The notes: generated by a model from the sequence alone, not told the origin. A stretch of 64,000 nucleotides of DNA from JANQJA01 sp965267485 (GCA_965267485.1 OZ254080.1:3658001-3722000); one strand, 5' to 3'; positions 53,757 to 62,347 are shown, counted from the stretch's first letter. Program-made: numbers and translations.

Positions 53757-55127
53757 TTAACGGAAGCGACCTCCGGGCGGCGGCTGCATGTTCGCGTTCA
53801 TGCCGCGCATCATGTTCTGCATCGCGCCCTTCTTCGTCAGCTTCTTCATCATCTTCTGCATCTGCTTGTGCTGCTTCAGCAGGCGATTGACGTCCTGAAT
53901 GCCAGTGCCCGAGCCATTGGCGATGCGCTTCTTGCGCGAACCATTGATGCTGTCGGGAAAGCGACGTTCGTTCGGTGTCATGGAGTTGATGATCGCCTCC
54001 ATCTGCCCGAACGGATTGGCCGCGAGCTGTTCCTGGGCCGCCTTCGCCATGTTGCCCATACCGGGCAGCTTGTCGAGCATGCTGCCAATGCCGCCCATCG
54101 AGTTCATCTGCTGGATCTGGTCGCGGAAGTCCTCAAGGTCGAACTTCTTGCCCTTCTTCATCTTGCGGGCGAGACGGTCGGCCTTCTTCTTGTCGATCTT
54201 CTGCTCGGCTTCCTCGATCAGTGAGAGCATGTCACCCATGCCGAGGATGCGGGACGCGATCCGGTCAGGATAAAACGCCTCCAGCGCGTCGATCGTCTCA
54301 CCGACCGCCATGAACTTGATCGGCTTGCCTGTGATCACGCGAACCGAGAGCGCGGCGCCCCCGCGGGAATCACCATCCGCCTTGGTCAGCACCACGCCCG
54401 TGAGCGGCAGCACATCGCTGAACGCCTTGGCCGTGTTGGCCGCATCCTGGCCCGTCAGCGCATCGACGACGAACAGCGTCTCTGTCGGTGATACCTTCTC
54501 GTGCAGCATCTTGATCTCGGCCATCATGTCGCTGTCGATCGCGAGGCGACCGGCGGTATCAAGAATCAGCACATCGGCAAAACGCTTGGTGGCTTCGGCG
54601 ACGGCGGCAGTCGCGATGTCCTGCGGCTTCTGCGACGGGTCACTGTCGAAGAACTCGGCGCCGACATCGCCAGCCAGCGTCCGGAGCTGATCGATGGCCG
54701 CGGGCCGATACACGTCGGCGCTCGCGAGCATGACCGATTTCTTCTCGCGGTTTTTCAGCCAGAGTGCCAGCTTTGCGGCCGTCGTGGTCTTGCCCACGCC
54801 CTGCAGGCCGGCCATCAGGATGACGGCCGGCGGTCGCACGTTGAGCTCGAGGCCCTGCGACTCTTCGCCCATGACCCGAATCAGTTCGTCATTGACGATC
54901 TTCACGAACGCCTGCCCGGGCGACAGGCTGGCAGAGACCTCCTGCCCGACCGCCCGCAACCGGACCTGATCGATGAACTGTTTGACGACAGGCAGCGCCA
55001 CGTCGGCTTCGAGCAGCGCCTTGCGGACCTCGCGCAGCGTTTCCTGGATATTTTCTTCGGTAAGTTTGGACTTGCCGGTCAGCGATGAGAGCGTCTTGCC
55101 CAGACGTTCTGTAAGAGAATCAAACAC
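53757..55127 (-). CDS. ffh: Signal recognition particle protein Ffh
   Basis: SRP54 GTPase that brings nascent membrane proteins to FtsY. Helical N domain, G domain with GLQGVGKTTTAAKLA, DTAGRL and TKADGDSRGG, then methionine-rich M domain (MKKGKKFDLEDFRDQIQQM; KQMQKMMKKL). 456 residues, GTG start. Divergent from the YpjD-type gene. Confidence 0.97.
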   Translation of the reverse strand: MFDSLTERLGKTLSSLTGKSKLTEENIQETLREVRKALLEADVALPVVKQFIDQVRLRAVGQEVSASLSPGQAFVKIVNDELIRVMGEESQGLELNVRPPAVILMAGLQGVGKTTTAAKLALWLKNREKKSVMLASADVYRPAAIDQLRTLAGDVGAEFFDSDPSQKPQDIATAAVAEATKRFADVLILDTAGRLAIDSDMMAEIKMLHEKVSPTETLFVVDALTGQDAANTAKAFSDVLPLTGVVLTKADGDSRGGAALSVRVITGKPIKFMAVGETIDALEAFYPDRIASRILGMGDMLSLIEEAEQKIDKKKADRLARKMKKGKKFDLEDFRDQIQQMNSMGGIGSMLDKLPGMGNMAKAAQEQLAANPFGQMEAIINSMTPNERRFPDSINGSRKKRIANGSGTGIQDVNRLLKQHKQMQKMMKKLTKKGAMQNMMRGMNANMQPPPGGRFR

Positions 55128-55160
55128 GGTGACTGTGACTTGGAACGGGATGTTCCTGCT

Positions 55161-55190
55161 ATTATAAACATTTGAGCGAATTCGTTTTCA
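55161..55190 (-). promoter_or_regulatory. Probable ffh promoter
   Basis: Leftward -10 TATAAT (55166-55161) matches consensus exactly; a -35 of TGAAAA (55190-55185) is weak at an 18-bp spacing. It lies 34 bp ahead of the ffh GTG, giving a leader of about 27 nt. Confidence 0.55.
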
Positions 55191-55209
55191 CAGGCCGCCC
55201 GCTTCCTTC

Positions 55210-56016
55210 ATGAATATCGTCCTGCCCGGCCTCATCGCCTCGGCTCTCTACCTTGCAAGCGCCGCCCTGCAGCTGCGTGCGCTCAGCGCTGATGCCGCAG
55301 ACAACCGCAATGCGGTGATCGGGCTGGGCGCGGTCGGCATCGTGCTGCACGCCGTGACCGTTTTCCAGGTGATCTTCACCGACCTCGGCGTCAATCTCGC
55401 CCTCGTCCCGATGGTGTCGCTCATGTCACTGGCTGTCGCGGCGACCCTGATTGCCAGCAGCCTGCGCCGTCAGGTCGAGAACCTGCTCATCGGCGTCCTG
55501 CCGCTCTCGGGCATCGCGGTGGTGGTTTCAATCTTCACCCATGACGCCTCAACGCCCCGCGCAGACCTGTCCAACGGCTTTGTCCTGCACATCATCCTGT
55601 CGGTGATCGCCTACAGCCTGCTGACCATCGCGGCGCTTCAGGCCTGCCTGCTGTCGTTCGGGGATTACGAACTCCGGCACCGTCGGCTTTCGGTCATGAA
55701 GCGGCTGCCGCCACTGCAGACCATGGAAGGCCTGCTGTTCGAGCTGCTCTGGGCCGGGCTGACGTTTCTGTCCGCATCGATCCTGACCGGCTTCGTCTAT
55801 CTCACGAGCGGTGACTCCATCGCCCGCGGGCTCGTACACCACACGGTCATCACACTCGGGGCCTGGACGGTCTTTGCCGTCCTGCTATGGGGTCGCTACC
55901 AGCTCGGCTGGCGAGGCCAGATTGCATCCCGCTGGACCCTTGCCGGCTTCGCGCTGCTCGTACTCGGATACTTCGGCAGCAAATTCGTGCTTGAAGTCCT
56001 GTTGGGAAGGGCCTGA
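55210..56016 (+). CDS. ypjD: YpjD-type cytochrome c assembly (CcsA/HemX-like) membrane protein
   Basis: 268-residue inner-membrane protein with about eight hydrophobic segments and the CcmC/CcsA-like region containing GFVLHIILSVIAYSLLTIAALQA and a later histidine pair (GLVHHTVITLGAWTVFA) that could ligand heme. The ffh-ypjD-corC order matches E. coli. Function is presumed to be in heme or cytochrome handling but is not established for YpjD. Confidence 0.85.
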   Translation: MNIVLPGLIASALYLASAALQLRALSADAADNRNAVIGLGAVGIVLHAVTVFQVIFTDLGVNLALVPMVSLMSLAVAATLIASSLRRQVENLLIGVLPLSGIAVVVSIFTHDASTPRADLSNGFVLHIILSVIAYSLLTIAALQACLLSFGDYELRHRRLSVMKRLPPLQTMEGLLFELLWAGLTFLSASILTGFVYLTSGDSIARGLVHHTVITLGAWTVFAVLLWGRYQLGWRGQIASRWTLAGFALLVLGYFGSKFVLEVLLGRA

Positions 56017-56087
56017 CGCCCGCCTTGACACTGCTCTCGGCAATTCGCTACAAGGGTTATCCCATGTAACGACGAGGTCTGCCATTT

Positions 56088-57350
56088 TTGGACGATCTTT
56101 CAACCGGCGCCTTATTGGGCGTCATCCTTGTGATGATCTTCCTGTCAGCCTACTTCTCCGGTTCCGAGACCGCCATGATGGCGCTCAACCGCTACCGACT
56201 GAAGCATCTGGCAAACGAGGGTCACGGCGGAGCCCGCCGCGCCAGTAGACTACTAGAACGACCTGACCGCCTGCTCGGCGTCATCCTGATCGGCAACAAC
56301 CTCGTCAACTTCTCGGCGGCTTCCGTCGCGACGCTGCTGGCGCTGGAACTGCTCGGGGACACCGGTGTCGCCGTCGCGCCCGTGGTCTGCACGATCGTAT
56401 TCCTGATCTTTGCGGAGGTGGCGCCGAAGACAATCGCGGCCGCCTATCCGGAGCGGGTCGCGCTGCCGTCGTCGTACATCCTGCAGTTCCTGCTTTTCGT
56501 CCTCTACCCTGTGGTCTGGGCCGTCAACGGTTTCGCCAACGCGATGCTGAAGATGATCGGCCTGCGCCATGATGAAGTCGGTGAGGATCACCTGACGCCG
56601 GAGGAGTTGCGCACCGTCGTCTACGAAGGATCCCAGATCGCGGCGCATCCCCAGAACATGCTGCTCGGCGTGCTGGACCTCGAGAACGTGACGGTGGATG
56701 ACATCATGGTGCCGCGGACGGAAATCTTCGGCATCGACATCAACGACGAAATTGACGATATCCTCTCGCAGATCCGATCGAGCCAGCATACGCGACTGCC
56801 GGTCTACAAGGAGGACATCGACAAGGTCATCGGCATGCTCCACCTGCGTAACGCGGCCAAGTTCCTGACCAAGGAGGAACCGACAAAGGCCGCCCTGCTG
56901 CAGGCAACCGAGGAGCCTTACTTCGTACCGGAAAACACGCCGCTGCAACAACAGCTCTTCAATTTTCAGCAGTCAAAGGAGCGCATTGGCCTTGTCGTCG
57001 ACGAATACGGTGACATCCAGGGTATCGTGACGATCGAGGACATCCTCGAGGAGATCGTCGGCGAGTTCACGACCGACCTCGCCGACACCAATGTCGATAT
57101 TCATCCGCAGGACGACGGCAGCTACCTGATCGACGGCGGCGCCCACGTGCGGCTGATCAACCGCCAGCTCGGCTGGACACTGCCCCAGGACGGCCCGAAG
57201 ACGCTTTCGGGCATGGTCATCGAGTACCTGGAAACCATCCCCGACTCGAACGTCTGTATCAGGCTCGACAACTACAGGATCGAGATCGTCCAGATTCAGG
57301 ACAACATGATCAGGACAGCAAAAGTCAGCGTCGCCCCGGATCTATTCTAG
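56088..57350 (+). CDS. CNNM/CorC-type membrane protein (DUF21, CBS pair)
   Basis: 420 residues: DUF21 with about four transmembrane segments (FSGSETAMMALNRYR signature), a CBS-domain pair (VDDIMVPRTEIFGI; VDEYGDIQGIVTIEDIL) and a C-terminal CorC/HlyC domain. This is the layout of E. coli YfjD-like proteins implicated in magnesium/cobalt efflux or homeostasis. TTG start at 56088 with GAGG 10 nt upstream. Ends 9 bp inside convergent 57342 gene. Confidence 0.9.
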   Translation: MDDLSTGALLGVILVMIFLSAYFSGSETAMMALNRYRLKHLANEGHGGARRASRLLERPDRLLGVILIGNNLVNFSAASVATLLALELLGDTGVAVAPVVCTIVFLIFAEVAPKTIAAAYPERVALPSSYILQFLLFVLYPVVWAVNGFANAMLKMIGLRHDEVGEDHLTPEELRTVVYEGSQIAAHPQNMLLGVLDLENVTVDDIMVPRTEIFGIDINDEIDDILSQIRSSQHTRLPVYKEDIDKVIGMLHLRNAAKFLTKEEPTKAALLQATEEPYFVPENTPLQQQLFNFQQSKERIGLVVDEYGDIQGIVTIEDILEEIVGEFTTDLADTNVDIHPQDDGSYLIDGGAHVRLINRQLGWTLPQDGPKTLSGMVIEYLETIPDSNVCIRLDNYRIEIVQIQDNMIRTAKVSVAPDLF

Positions 57351-57998
57351 GGAATCCACGTCGCGCTCAAGCACTTCACCCTTGACCTTGGTCAGTTCGA
57401 CCTCGTCATCGGTGCCGAACGCCGCGGGGGCGATGGTCAGGCGAAAGAACTTGAGACCCCAGCCGAATCCCGGCGAGTCGGCCACTGTCACTTCAATGGG
57501 CGCTTCCCCGAGCGGGGCAATCGTCAGCGAAGGCGGCGACACACCGATGGTCTCGTACTGACGACCGCGGCTGTCAGTCACCGTAAAATCAGCCGGCGAG
57601 AACCGCGGCACATGCAGCCCGCGCTCCGCCTTGACGGTCAGCGTGAACACCATCTGCGAAGACTCGATCGCGTTCTTTCCGCGCTTCGACCGGTGCGTCT
57701 CGATAACGACCTCGTCGAGGCGCAGGTCAACCGGCCCGGCAGCGGCCACGTCGCGCGAGAATCCCCCCTTCTGCGAGAATCCGTAGCGTTCCGCTTCTGC
57801 CTGATTGACCGGCTCCCACGAACCATCGGGCTTGAGCCGAATGCGGGTGCCGTCAGCGGTCGTCGCGAACCGGTCTTCGCTGATGTATTCCCAGGAGCCA
57901 TCGGGATGGATCAGGACTTCACGCCCGTTGTCGGCGATGGCGGGTTCAGGGTCCGCCGAGGCGCCCAACGTCGTGAACGCGAACAGCAAGACCACCAT
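57342..57998 (-). CDS. Secreted protein with duplicated PDGSWE motif
   Basis: 218 residues from ATG 57998, which begins a signal peptide (VVLLFAFTTLGASA). The mature N-terminus has two copies of a beta element, VLIHPDGSWEYI and IRLKPDGSWEPV. The rest (about 85-218) is beta-rich with VIETHRSKRGKNAIE and SPADFTVTDSRGRQYE, resembling ligand-binding or DUF4352-like Ig folds. I do not recognise the full protein. The open frame extends to 58067 over the leuA stop; the signal peptide supports the later ATG. Confidence 0.6.
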   Translation of the reverse strand: MVVLLFAFTTLGASADPEPAIADNGREVLIHPDGSWEYISEDRFATTADGTRIRLKPDGSWEPVNQAEAERYGFSQKGGFSRDVAAAGPVDLRLDEVVIETHRSKRGKNAIESSQMVFTLTVKAERGLHVPRFSPADFTVTDSRGRQYETIGVSPPSLTIAPLGEAPIEVTVADSPGFGWGLKFFRLTIAPAAFGTDDEVELTKVKGEVLERDVDSLE

Positions 57999-58057
57999 CG
58001 TCGCAGGACCCGGCGGTCCAGCCTTCGGCTGAGCCGCCGGGCGCTTCACAGAGCGGC

Positions 58058-59770
58058 TCAGCGCCACTTCCGGTTGATGGCGGCGATGATCGCCTTGAAT
58101 GATGCAGTGACCGTGCTCGGACTGAGGCCAACACCGTAGAACTTGCCACCGGCCTCGTCGGTGATGGCAACGACACAGATTGCCTGTGCATCCTGCCCTT
58201 CACCGAGCGCGTACTCTTCATACTCGACGACGTTGAGCGGCTCGTTCAGTGTTTCGACCAGACCGGCGACAAAAGCTTCGATCGGGCCCGCGGCTTCGCC
58301 GGCCACGTCCATCTCGTTGTCACCGACATTGATCTTCGCCTTGCACGACTGCACGTCGCCGGTCGACTTGATGTCGTAGTCCAGCAACTTGTACGGACCC
58401 TCGACCTCAACGAACTCGGCGACAAACGCGTCCCAGATGTCATCGGGCTTCAGTTCACCGCTCGTCTGCTCCGACTTCTTCTGTACGATCGGACTGAACT
58501 CGAGCAGCAGCGGTCGTGGCAACCGGACCCCGAAAAAATTCTCCAGGATGAAGGCGACACCACCCTTGCCGGACTGACTGTTGACCCGCACCGTCGTGCG
58601 ATAGTGCGAGCCCACGTCCGCAGGATCGATCGGCAGGTAAGGCACTTCCCAGGCGCCCCCGTCCTTGTCGACGACTTCCATGCCCTTGCGAATCGCATCC
58701 TGGTGAGACCCGGAGAACGCCGTGAAGACCAGTTCACCAGCGTAAGGGTGCCGCACGTGCAGCGGGATCTTCGTGCATTCTTCTGAGACCGACACGATCT
58801 TCGGCATGTCAGAAAGGTAGAGTTTGGGGTCGACACCCTGGGAGAAGAGGTTCATCGCCATCGTCACGACATCGCAGTTGCCGGTGCGTTCTCCGTTGCC
58901 GAAGAGCGTCCCTTCAACGCGCTCCGCGCCCGCCATCAACGCCATCTCGGTGGCGGCGATACCCGTGCCGCGGTCGTTATGCGTATGGAGGCTGATCACC
59001 GCCTTGTCACGCTGCGGCAGATTGCGAATGAAGTACTCGATCTGGTCGGCGTAGAGATTCGGCGTGCCCATCTCGACCGTCGACGGAAGATTCAGGATCA
59101 TCTTGTGGTCGACGGTCGGCTCCCAGACCTGCATGACCGCGTCGCAGATCTCCACCGCGAAATCGACCTCGGTACCGGTGTAGCTTTCCGGTGAGTATTC
59201 GAGCGTCAGGTGTGTACCGCCGGCGACGAGATCCCGCGTGTATTTCTTCACGAGCGCGGTGGCATCGGTCGCAAGCTTGACGATATCCGGTTTCTCCATC
59301 CGGAAGACGACCTTGCGCTGCAGCGTCGACGTCGAGTTGTAGAGGTGGAAGATGACCTTCTTCGCACCCGCCACGGCTTCACAGGTTCGCGTGATCAGAT
59401 CCTCGCGGGCCTGGCACAGGACCTGGATCGTCACATCTTCGGGAATCCGGTCTTCCTCGATGATCATCCGGACGAAGTCAAAATCGGTCTGCGATGCCGC
59501 GGGGAAGCCCACCTCGATCTCCTTGAAACCGATTTCGAGGAGCAGATCCCACATTTTCAGTTTCTCGGCCGGCGTCATGGGCTCGATCAGCGCCTGATTA
59601 CCGTCGCGAAGATCGACGCTCACCCACCTCGGCGCCTCGGTGATCTCGTTATCAGGCCAGGTGCGGTCCGGCAGCTTGATGGGCCGAAAGGGTTTGTACT
59701 TCTGAAACGGCATCTGCCGGGATTGCGATGCCGATTGCGCTTGTTTCACTGCATTGTCTTCTGCATTCAT
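58058..59770 (-). CDS. leuA: 2-isopropylmalate synthase (long, type-2) LeuA
   Basis: First committed step of leucine synthesis, condensing 2-ketoisovalerate with acetyl-CoA. 570 residues with the HMGL-like TIM barrel (VSVDLRDGNQALIEPM; LHTHNDRGTGIAATEMAL; GNGERTGNCDVV) and a C-terminal LeuA regulatory domain. The length and KYKPFRPIKLPDRTWP N-terminus mark the yeast/actinobacterial-type (LeuA2) rather than the ~520-residue E. coli type. Preceded by a leucine-rich leader peptide and promoter. Confidence 0.95.
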   Translation of the reverse strand: MNAEDNAVKQAQSASQSRQMPFQKYKPFRPIKLPDRTWPDNEITEAPRWVSVDLRDGNQALIEPMTPAEKLKMWDLLLEIGFKEIEVGFPAASQTDFDFVRMIIEEDRIPEDVTIQVLCQAREDLITRTCEAVAGAKKVIFHLYNSTSTLQRKVVFRMEKPDIVKLATDATALVKKYTRDLVAGGTHLTLEYSPESYTGTEVDFAVEICDAVMQVWEPTVDHKMILNLPSTVEMGTPNLYADQIEYFIRNLPQRDKAVISLHTHNDRGTGIAATEMALMAGAERVEGTLFGNGERTGNCDVVTMAMNLFSQGVDPKLYLSDMPKIVSVSEECTKIPLHVRHPYAGELVFTAFSGSHQDAIRKGMEVVDKDGGAWEVPYLPIDPADVGSHYRTTVRVNSQSGKGGVAFILENFFGVRLPRPLLLEFSPIVQKKSEQTSGELKPDDIWDAFVAEFVEVEGPYKLLDYDIKSTGDVQSCKAKINVGDNEMDVAGEAAGPIEAFVAGLVETLNEPLNVVEYEEYALGEGQDAQAICVVAITDEAGGKFYGVGLSPSTVTASFKAIIAAINRKWR

Positions 59771-59870
59771 GGTGACTATGTCCGTAATCTGTTCTTGCTG
59801 AGTGAGATGCCCGCGGGTTTGCGTCGGTCGCAGGCGCAGTCAGGACGCTGTAGGTATTTCGGAGGGCCGC

Positions 59871-59963
59871 CTACAACGGCAGTCGTAGCAGTAGCGCAGC
59901 AGCAAGTCCCAGCGACTGTGCGCCGGTTGCGAGTACGTTGTAGCAGGGCGCGGGAGCGCTCAT
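59871..59963 (-). CDS. Leucine-rich leader peptide of leuA (LeuL-like)
   Basis: A 30-residue ORF starting ATG 59963, ending TAG 59871. Eight of 30 residues are leucine, seven of them in the last 13 (LGLAAALLLRLPL), including two rare-type CTA codons. It is the first ORF after a strong promoter and lies 100 bp ahead of leuA on the same strand, the layout of ribosome-sensing attenuators like leuL. A GAG-type ribosome site precedes it. I could not find a classic terminator with a T run between it and leuA. Confidence 0.75.
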   Translation of the reverse strand: MSAPAPCYNVLATGAQSLGLAAALLLRLPL

Positions 59964-59991
59964 CTCTGTCTCGACATTGCTCAAGGGCAGG

Positions 59992-60020
59992 AATATAGCT
60001 CGATCAACCGGTTATTCCAA
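59992..60020 (-). promoter_or_regulatory. leuA promoter
   Basis: Leftward -35 TTGGAA (60020-60015), 17-bp spacer, -10 TATATT (59997-59992): near-consensus sigma-70. Predicted start ~59985, 22 nt before the leader peptide ATG. Confidence 0.82.
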
Positions 60021-60051
60021 CCCGCGGTGACGCCCGTCCGGCGAGGAAATT

Positions 60052-60091
60052 GTAAAAAATGTTTTACTTAATGTCTGCTCTGCTTTACAGT
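60052..60091 (+). promoter_or_regulatory. Operator-like palindrome overlapping a -35, upstream of the membrane/HTH pair
   Basis: The inverted repeat GTAAAA-N4-TTTTAC (60052-60067) overlaps a candidate -35 TTTACT (60063-60068) that is 17 bp from TACAGT (60086-60091). It lies 44 bp upstream of the next gene's ATG. The HTH protein encoded as the second gene may bind here and repress its own operon. Confidence 0.5.
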
Positions 60092-60134
60092 GCGCCATGT
60101 TAACTATTTTTGACACGGACAGAGGAGAGGCGTC

Positions 60135-60563
60135 ATGTCATTCGAAGAAAAGAGCGCGTGGATCACCGGACTCGGCGTCGGGATCTGCTGGCTGTGGTAC
60201 GCGATCGTCGCGGCCATCAACCTGCCTGTTCAGGCTTTCGTGGAGATTGGCTACCGCGGCCCGCTCATCGTCAGCGTCGTGATCGCCATCGTCATTATCA
60301 TCGCGAGCCACATCGTGGTTTCGATCTTCGCGCCTCGGGAAGCCGGGCAACGCGACGAGCGGGATCGTGACATCGAGCGATTCGGCAACTACATCGGGCA
60401 GTTCGTCATCGGTGTCGCAACGCTCGGCATCCTCGCGATGGCGATGCTGGAGATGCACTACTTCTGGATCGCCAACCTCGCCTATCTGGGTCTCGCACTC
60501 TCGGAGATCGTGACATCCGGTGCGCGCATCGCAGCGTACCGCTTCGGCATTCACCAGTGGTAG
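60135..60563 (+). CDS. Four-helix membrane protein, DUF2178-like, paired with HTH regulator
   Basis: 142 residues with four transmembrane segments in two hairpins (about 10-30, 43-66, 86-104, 110-130) and a charged cytoplasmic loop (REAGQRDERDRDIERFG). Matches the small membrane proteins that accompany YgzD/YozG-type HTH regulators, often called DUF2178. Strong SD GAGGAGAGG. Function unknown; the two are predicted to be co-transcribed 7 bp apart. Confidence 0.7.
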   Translation: MSFEEKSAWITGLGVGICWLWYAIVAAINLPVQAFVEIGYRGPLIVSVVIAIVIIIASHIVVSIFAPREAGQRDERDRDIERFGNYIGQFVIGVATLGILAMAMLEMHYFWIANLAYLGLALSEIVTSGARIAAYRFGIHQW

Positions 60564-60570
60564 CGGCGAA

Positions 60571-60792
60571 ATGGGCAAGCAGACACGCATTACCAATTCG
60601 ATTCGTCAGCTGAGATTCAGCCACGGTGAAATGACGCAAGCCGACCTCGCCGAGCGGATCGGGGTCACCCGGCAAACGGTCATTGCGATCGAACAGGGCC
60701 GTTACTCACCCTCGCTCGAGACCGCATTCCAGATTGCGGGCGTCTTTGAGGTGCCCCTCGAAGAGGTCTTCCAGTACCCGACAGAGCGTTAG
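60571..60792 (+). CDS. Small XRE/Cro-type HTH regulator
   Basis: 73 residues from ATG 60571, consisting of one helix-turn-helix domain: MTQADLAERIGVTRQTVIAIEQGRYSPSLETAFQIA. This is the short stand-alone XRE class (YozG-like) that lacks any sensor or dimerisation domain and commonly pairs with a membrane protein, as here. Ends 4 bp inside convergent yrdA. Confidence 0.88.
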   Translation: MGKQTRITNSIRQLRFSHGEMTQADLAERIGVTRQTVIAIEQGRYSPSLETAFQIAGVFEVPLEEVFQYPTER

Positions 60793-61307
60793 GCGGGCTT
60801 GAGGTCCGCCTTGAAACGCTTGAAGTTGTTGACGTAGCTCTGCGCACTCATCAGCAGCCCCTGCTGCTGCTCCTCCGAGAGTTCCCTGACCACCTTGCCG
60901 GGGGAGCCCATCACCAGCGAACCGTCGGGAATCTCCTTGCCTTCGGGGATCAGAGAATTGGCACCAATCAGGCAACCCTTGCCGATCTTCGCCCCGTTGA
61001 GAATGACGGCGTTGATACCGATCAGCGAACCATCACCGATGGTGCAGCCGTGAAGCATCACCTTGTGCCCGACGGTGACATTGCTGCCGATCGTGAGTGG
61101 AATCCCGGGGTCAGTGTGGAGTACGGACAGATCCTGGATGTTGGAGTTCTCGCCGATTGTGATGACGTCGTTGTCTCCGCGAATGACGGCGCCCCACCAC
61201 ACGCTCGCGTTGTTCTCGAACACAACCGAACCCATGACGCTGGCCGTGTCGGCGACCCAGTAGTCACCTTTGAACTCAACCTTGCGGTCTCCCAGACTGT
61301 AAATCAC
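60789..61307 (-). CDS. yrdA: Gamma-carbonic anhydrase family protein (YrdA-like)
   Basis: 172-residue left-handed beta-helix protein with hexapeptide repeats (VVFENNASVWWGAVIRGDND; GSNVTVGHKVMLHGCTIGDG). The three metal-binding histidines appear as one in VLHTD and two in VGHKVMLHG. Many homologues are trimeric with unproven carbonic-anhydrase activity. GTG start. Confidence 0.9.
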   Translation of the reverse strand: MIYSLGDRKVEFKGDYWVADTASVMGSVVFENNASVWWGAVIRGDNDVITIGENSNIQDLSVLHTDPGIPLTIGSNVTVGHKVMLHGCTIGDGSLIGINAVILNGAKIGKGCLIGANSLIPEGKEIPDGSLVMGSPGKVVRELSEEQQQGLLMSAQSYVNNFKRFKADLKPA

Positions 61308-61358
61308 CTCGACGCTCCCTCGATACTCAACAGGAGCCCGAGCTTAGCACACGCCCGT

Positions 61359-61388
61359 TTGGCGGTCGGGCGAAGATCAGCGTATGCT
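61359..61388 (+). promoter_or_regulatory. Candidate promoter ahead of the mini-ORF/RIO gene
   Basis: TTGGCG (61359-61364), 18-bp spacer, TATGCT (61383-61388). Predicted start ~61395, 30 nt ahead of an ATG with GGAGG. No other promoter-like pair was seen in 61308-61572. Confidence 0.5.
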
Positions 61389-61424
61389 GAACGCTGAAAT
61401 CATTCCTTTCGACCGGAGGTATCC

Positions 61425-61586
61425 ATGGCAGATCACGTATCCACACGTCATTCGGACGCCCCGGCCCGCACCTAGTCACAGGCATTCAACAGCAGCGCTG
61501 ACGCTGCCGTAAGCACCCTGCGCAAGGGCCCGGACGGGGCCAAACCAAAACCGTTCAACATCAGGAGACGTCATGAGCTATCGTGA
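61425..61586 (+). other. Mini-ORF with GGAGG and in-frame amber codon, overlapping the RIO gene start
   Basis: ATG 61425 follows GGAGGT by 4 nt. Sixteen codons run to TAG 61473-61475; the same frame then stays open for 36 codons to TGA 61584-61586, mostly with G/C third positions like neighbouring genes. The end would overlap the RIO gene start by 14 bp. It may be a decayed small gene, a leader peptide coupled to the RIO gene, or a case of amber readthrough; sequence alone cannot decide. Confidence 0.4.
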
Positions 61587-62343
61587 CTACGAACCCGTGG
61601 ATCTTGCGCGCGCAGGCTTCAAGGTCCACCAACTTGAAGGCTTCGAGAAAGACAACATCGAGAACGCGTTCGCCGGCTTCGTGCTCGAAGTACTGGCGCG
61701 CATCAATGACGGCAAGGAGGCAACGGTCTACCTGTGTCGCGCAGGCGCAAGTACCGCAGACTTCCAGCTCGCCGCGGCGAAGATCTTCAAACCCCGGAAC
61801 TTTCGGCACTTCAATACCGATCGCAACTACCGGAACTTCGGCAAGATGCGGGATCGCCGAAAGGCGAAACACATGAGAGGCAAGAGCGCCTCAGGACAGA
61901 TCGCCTTCCATCGCCAGTGGGTCCAGAGCGAGTGGGACCAGCTGCAACGCCTGCACGAGATCGGCATTCGGGTACCGAGGCCAATCGCGCGGTACGATGA
62001 TGGTGTACTCATGGAGTACATCGGAGACCAGGACGGGCCGGCACGTCGTCTCGTCGACTGCCGGCTCGACGCCGCTGAACTCGACCACGTGGGAGAGCAA
62101 CTCTACGCGGATGTCGGCCGCATGCTCGAGCACGGAATCGTGCATGGTGACCTGTCGCCCTACAACATCCTTTTCGACGGTGAGGACATCGTCATCATCG
62201 ACGTTCCCCAGGCCATGGATATGCGGGACGTACCCGATGCCTATGCGATGATGTCACGGGACCTCTCCAATCTGGAACGCTGGTTCGAGAAGCACGGAAG
62301 GGTCGTTCCGTTCATGGAACTCCTGAGATCGGCCCGCTACTGA
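61573..62343 (+). CDS. RIO-type atypical protein kinase
   Basis: 256-residue RIO1-like kinase. Nucleotide-binding lysine is in LAAAKIFKP (K70), catalytic loop IVHGDLSPYNIL (D193, N198), metal-binding DIVIIDVPQAMD (D210); the flexible loop NFRHFNTDRNYRN is family-typical. Bacterial homologues are poorly understood and lack the eukaryotic ribosome-maturation partners. ATG has AGGAG 7 nt upstream. Confidence 0.88.
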   Translation: MSYRDYEPVDLARAGFKVHQLEGFEKDNIENAFAGFVLEVLARINDGKEATVYLCRAGASTADFQLAAAKIFKPRNFRHFNTDRNYRNFGKMRDRRKAKHMRGKSASGQIAFHRQWVQSEWDQLQRLHEIGIRVPRPIARYDDGVLMEYIGDQDGPARRLVDCRLDAAELDHVGEQLYADVGRMLEHGIVHGDLSPYNILFDGEDIVIIDVPQAMDMRDVPDAYAMMSRDLSNLERWFEKHGRVVPFMELLRSARY

Positions 62344-62347
62344 GGCA

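Noticed and set aside
59771..59870. Intrinsic attenuator terminator before leuA
   Set aside because: Only short weak stems are seen and no T run follows any of them.
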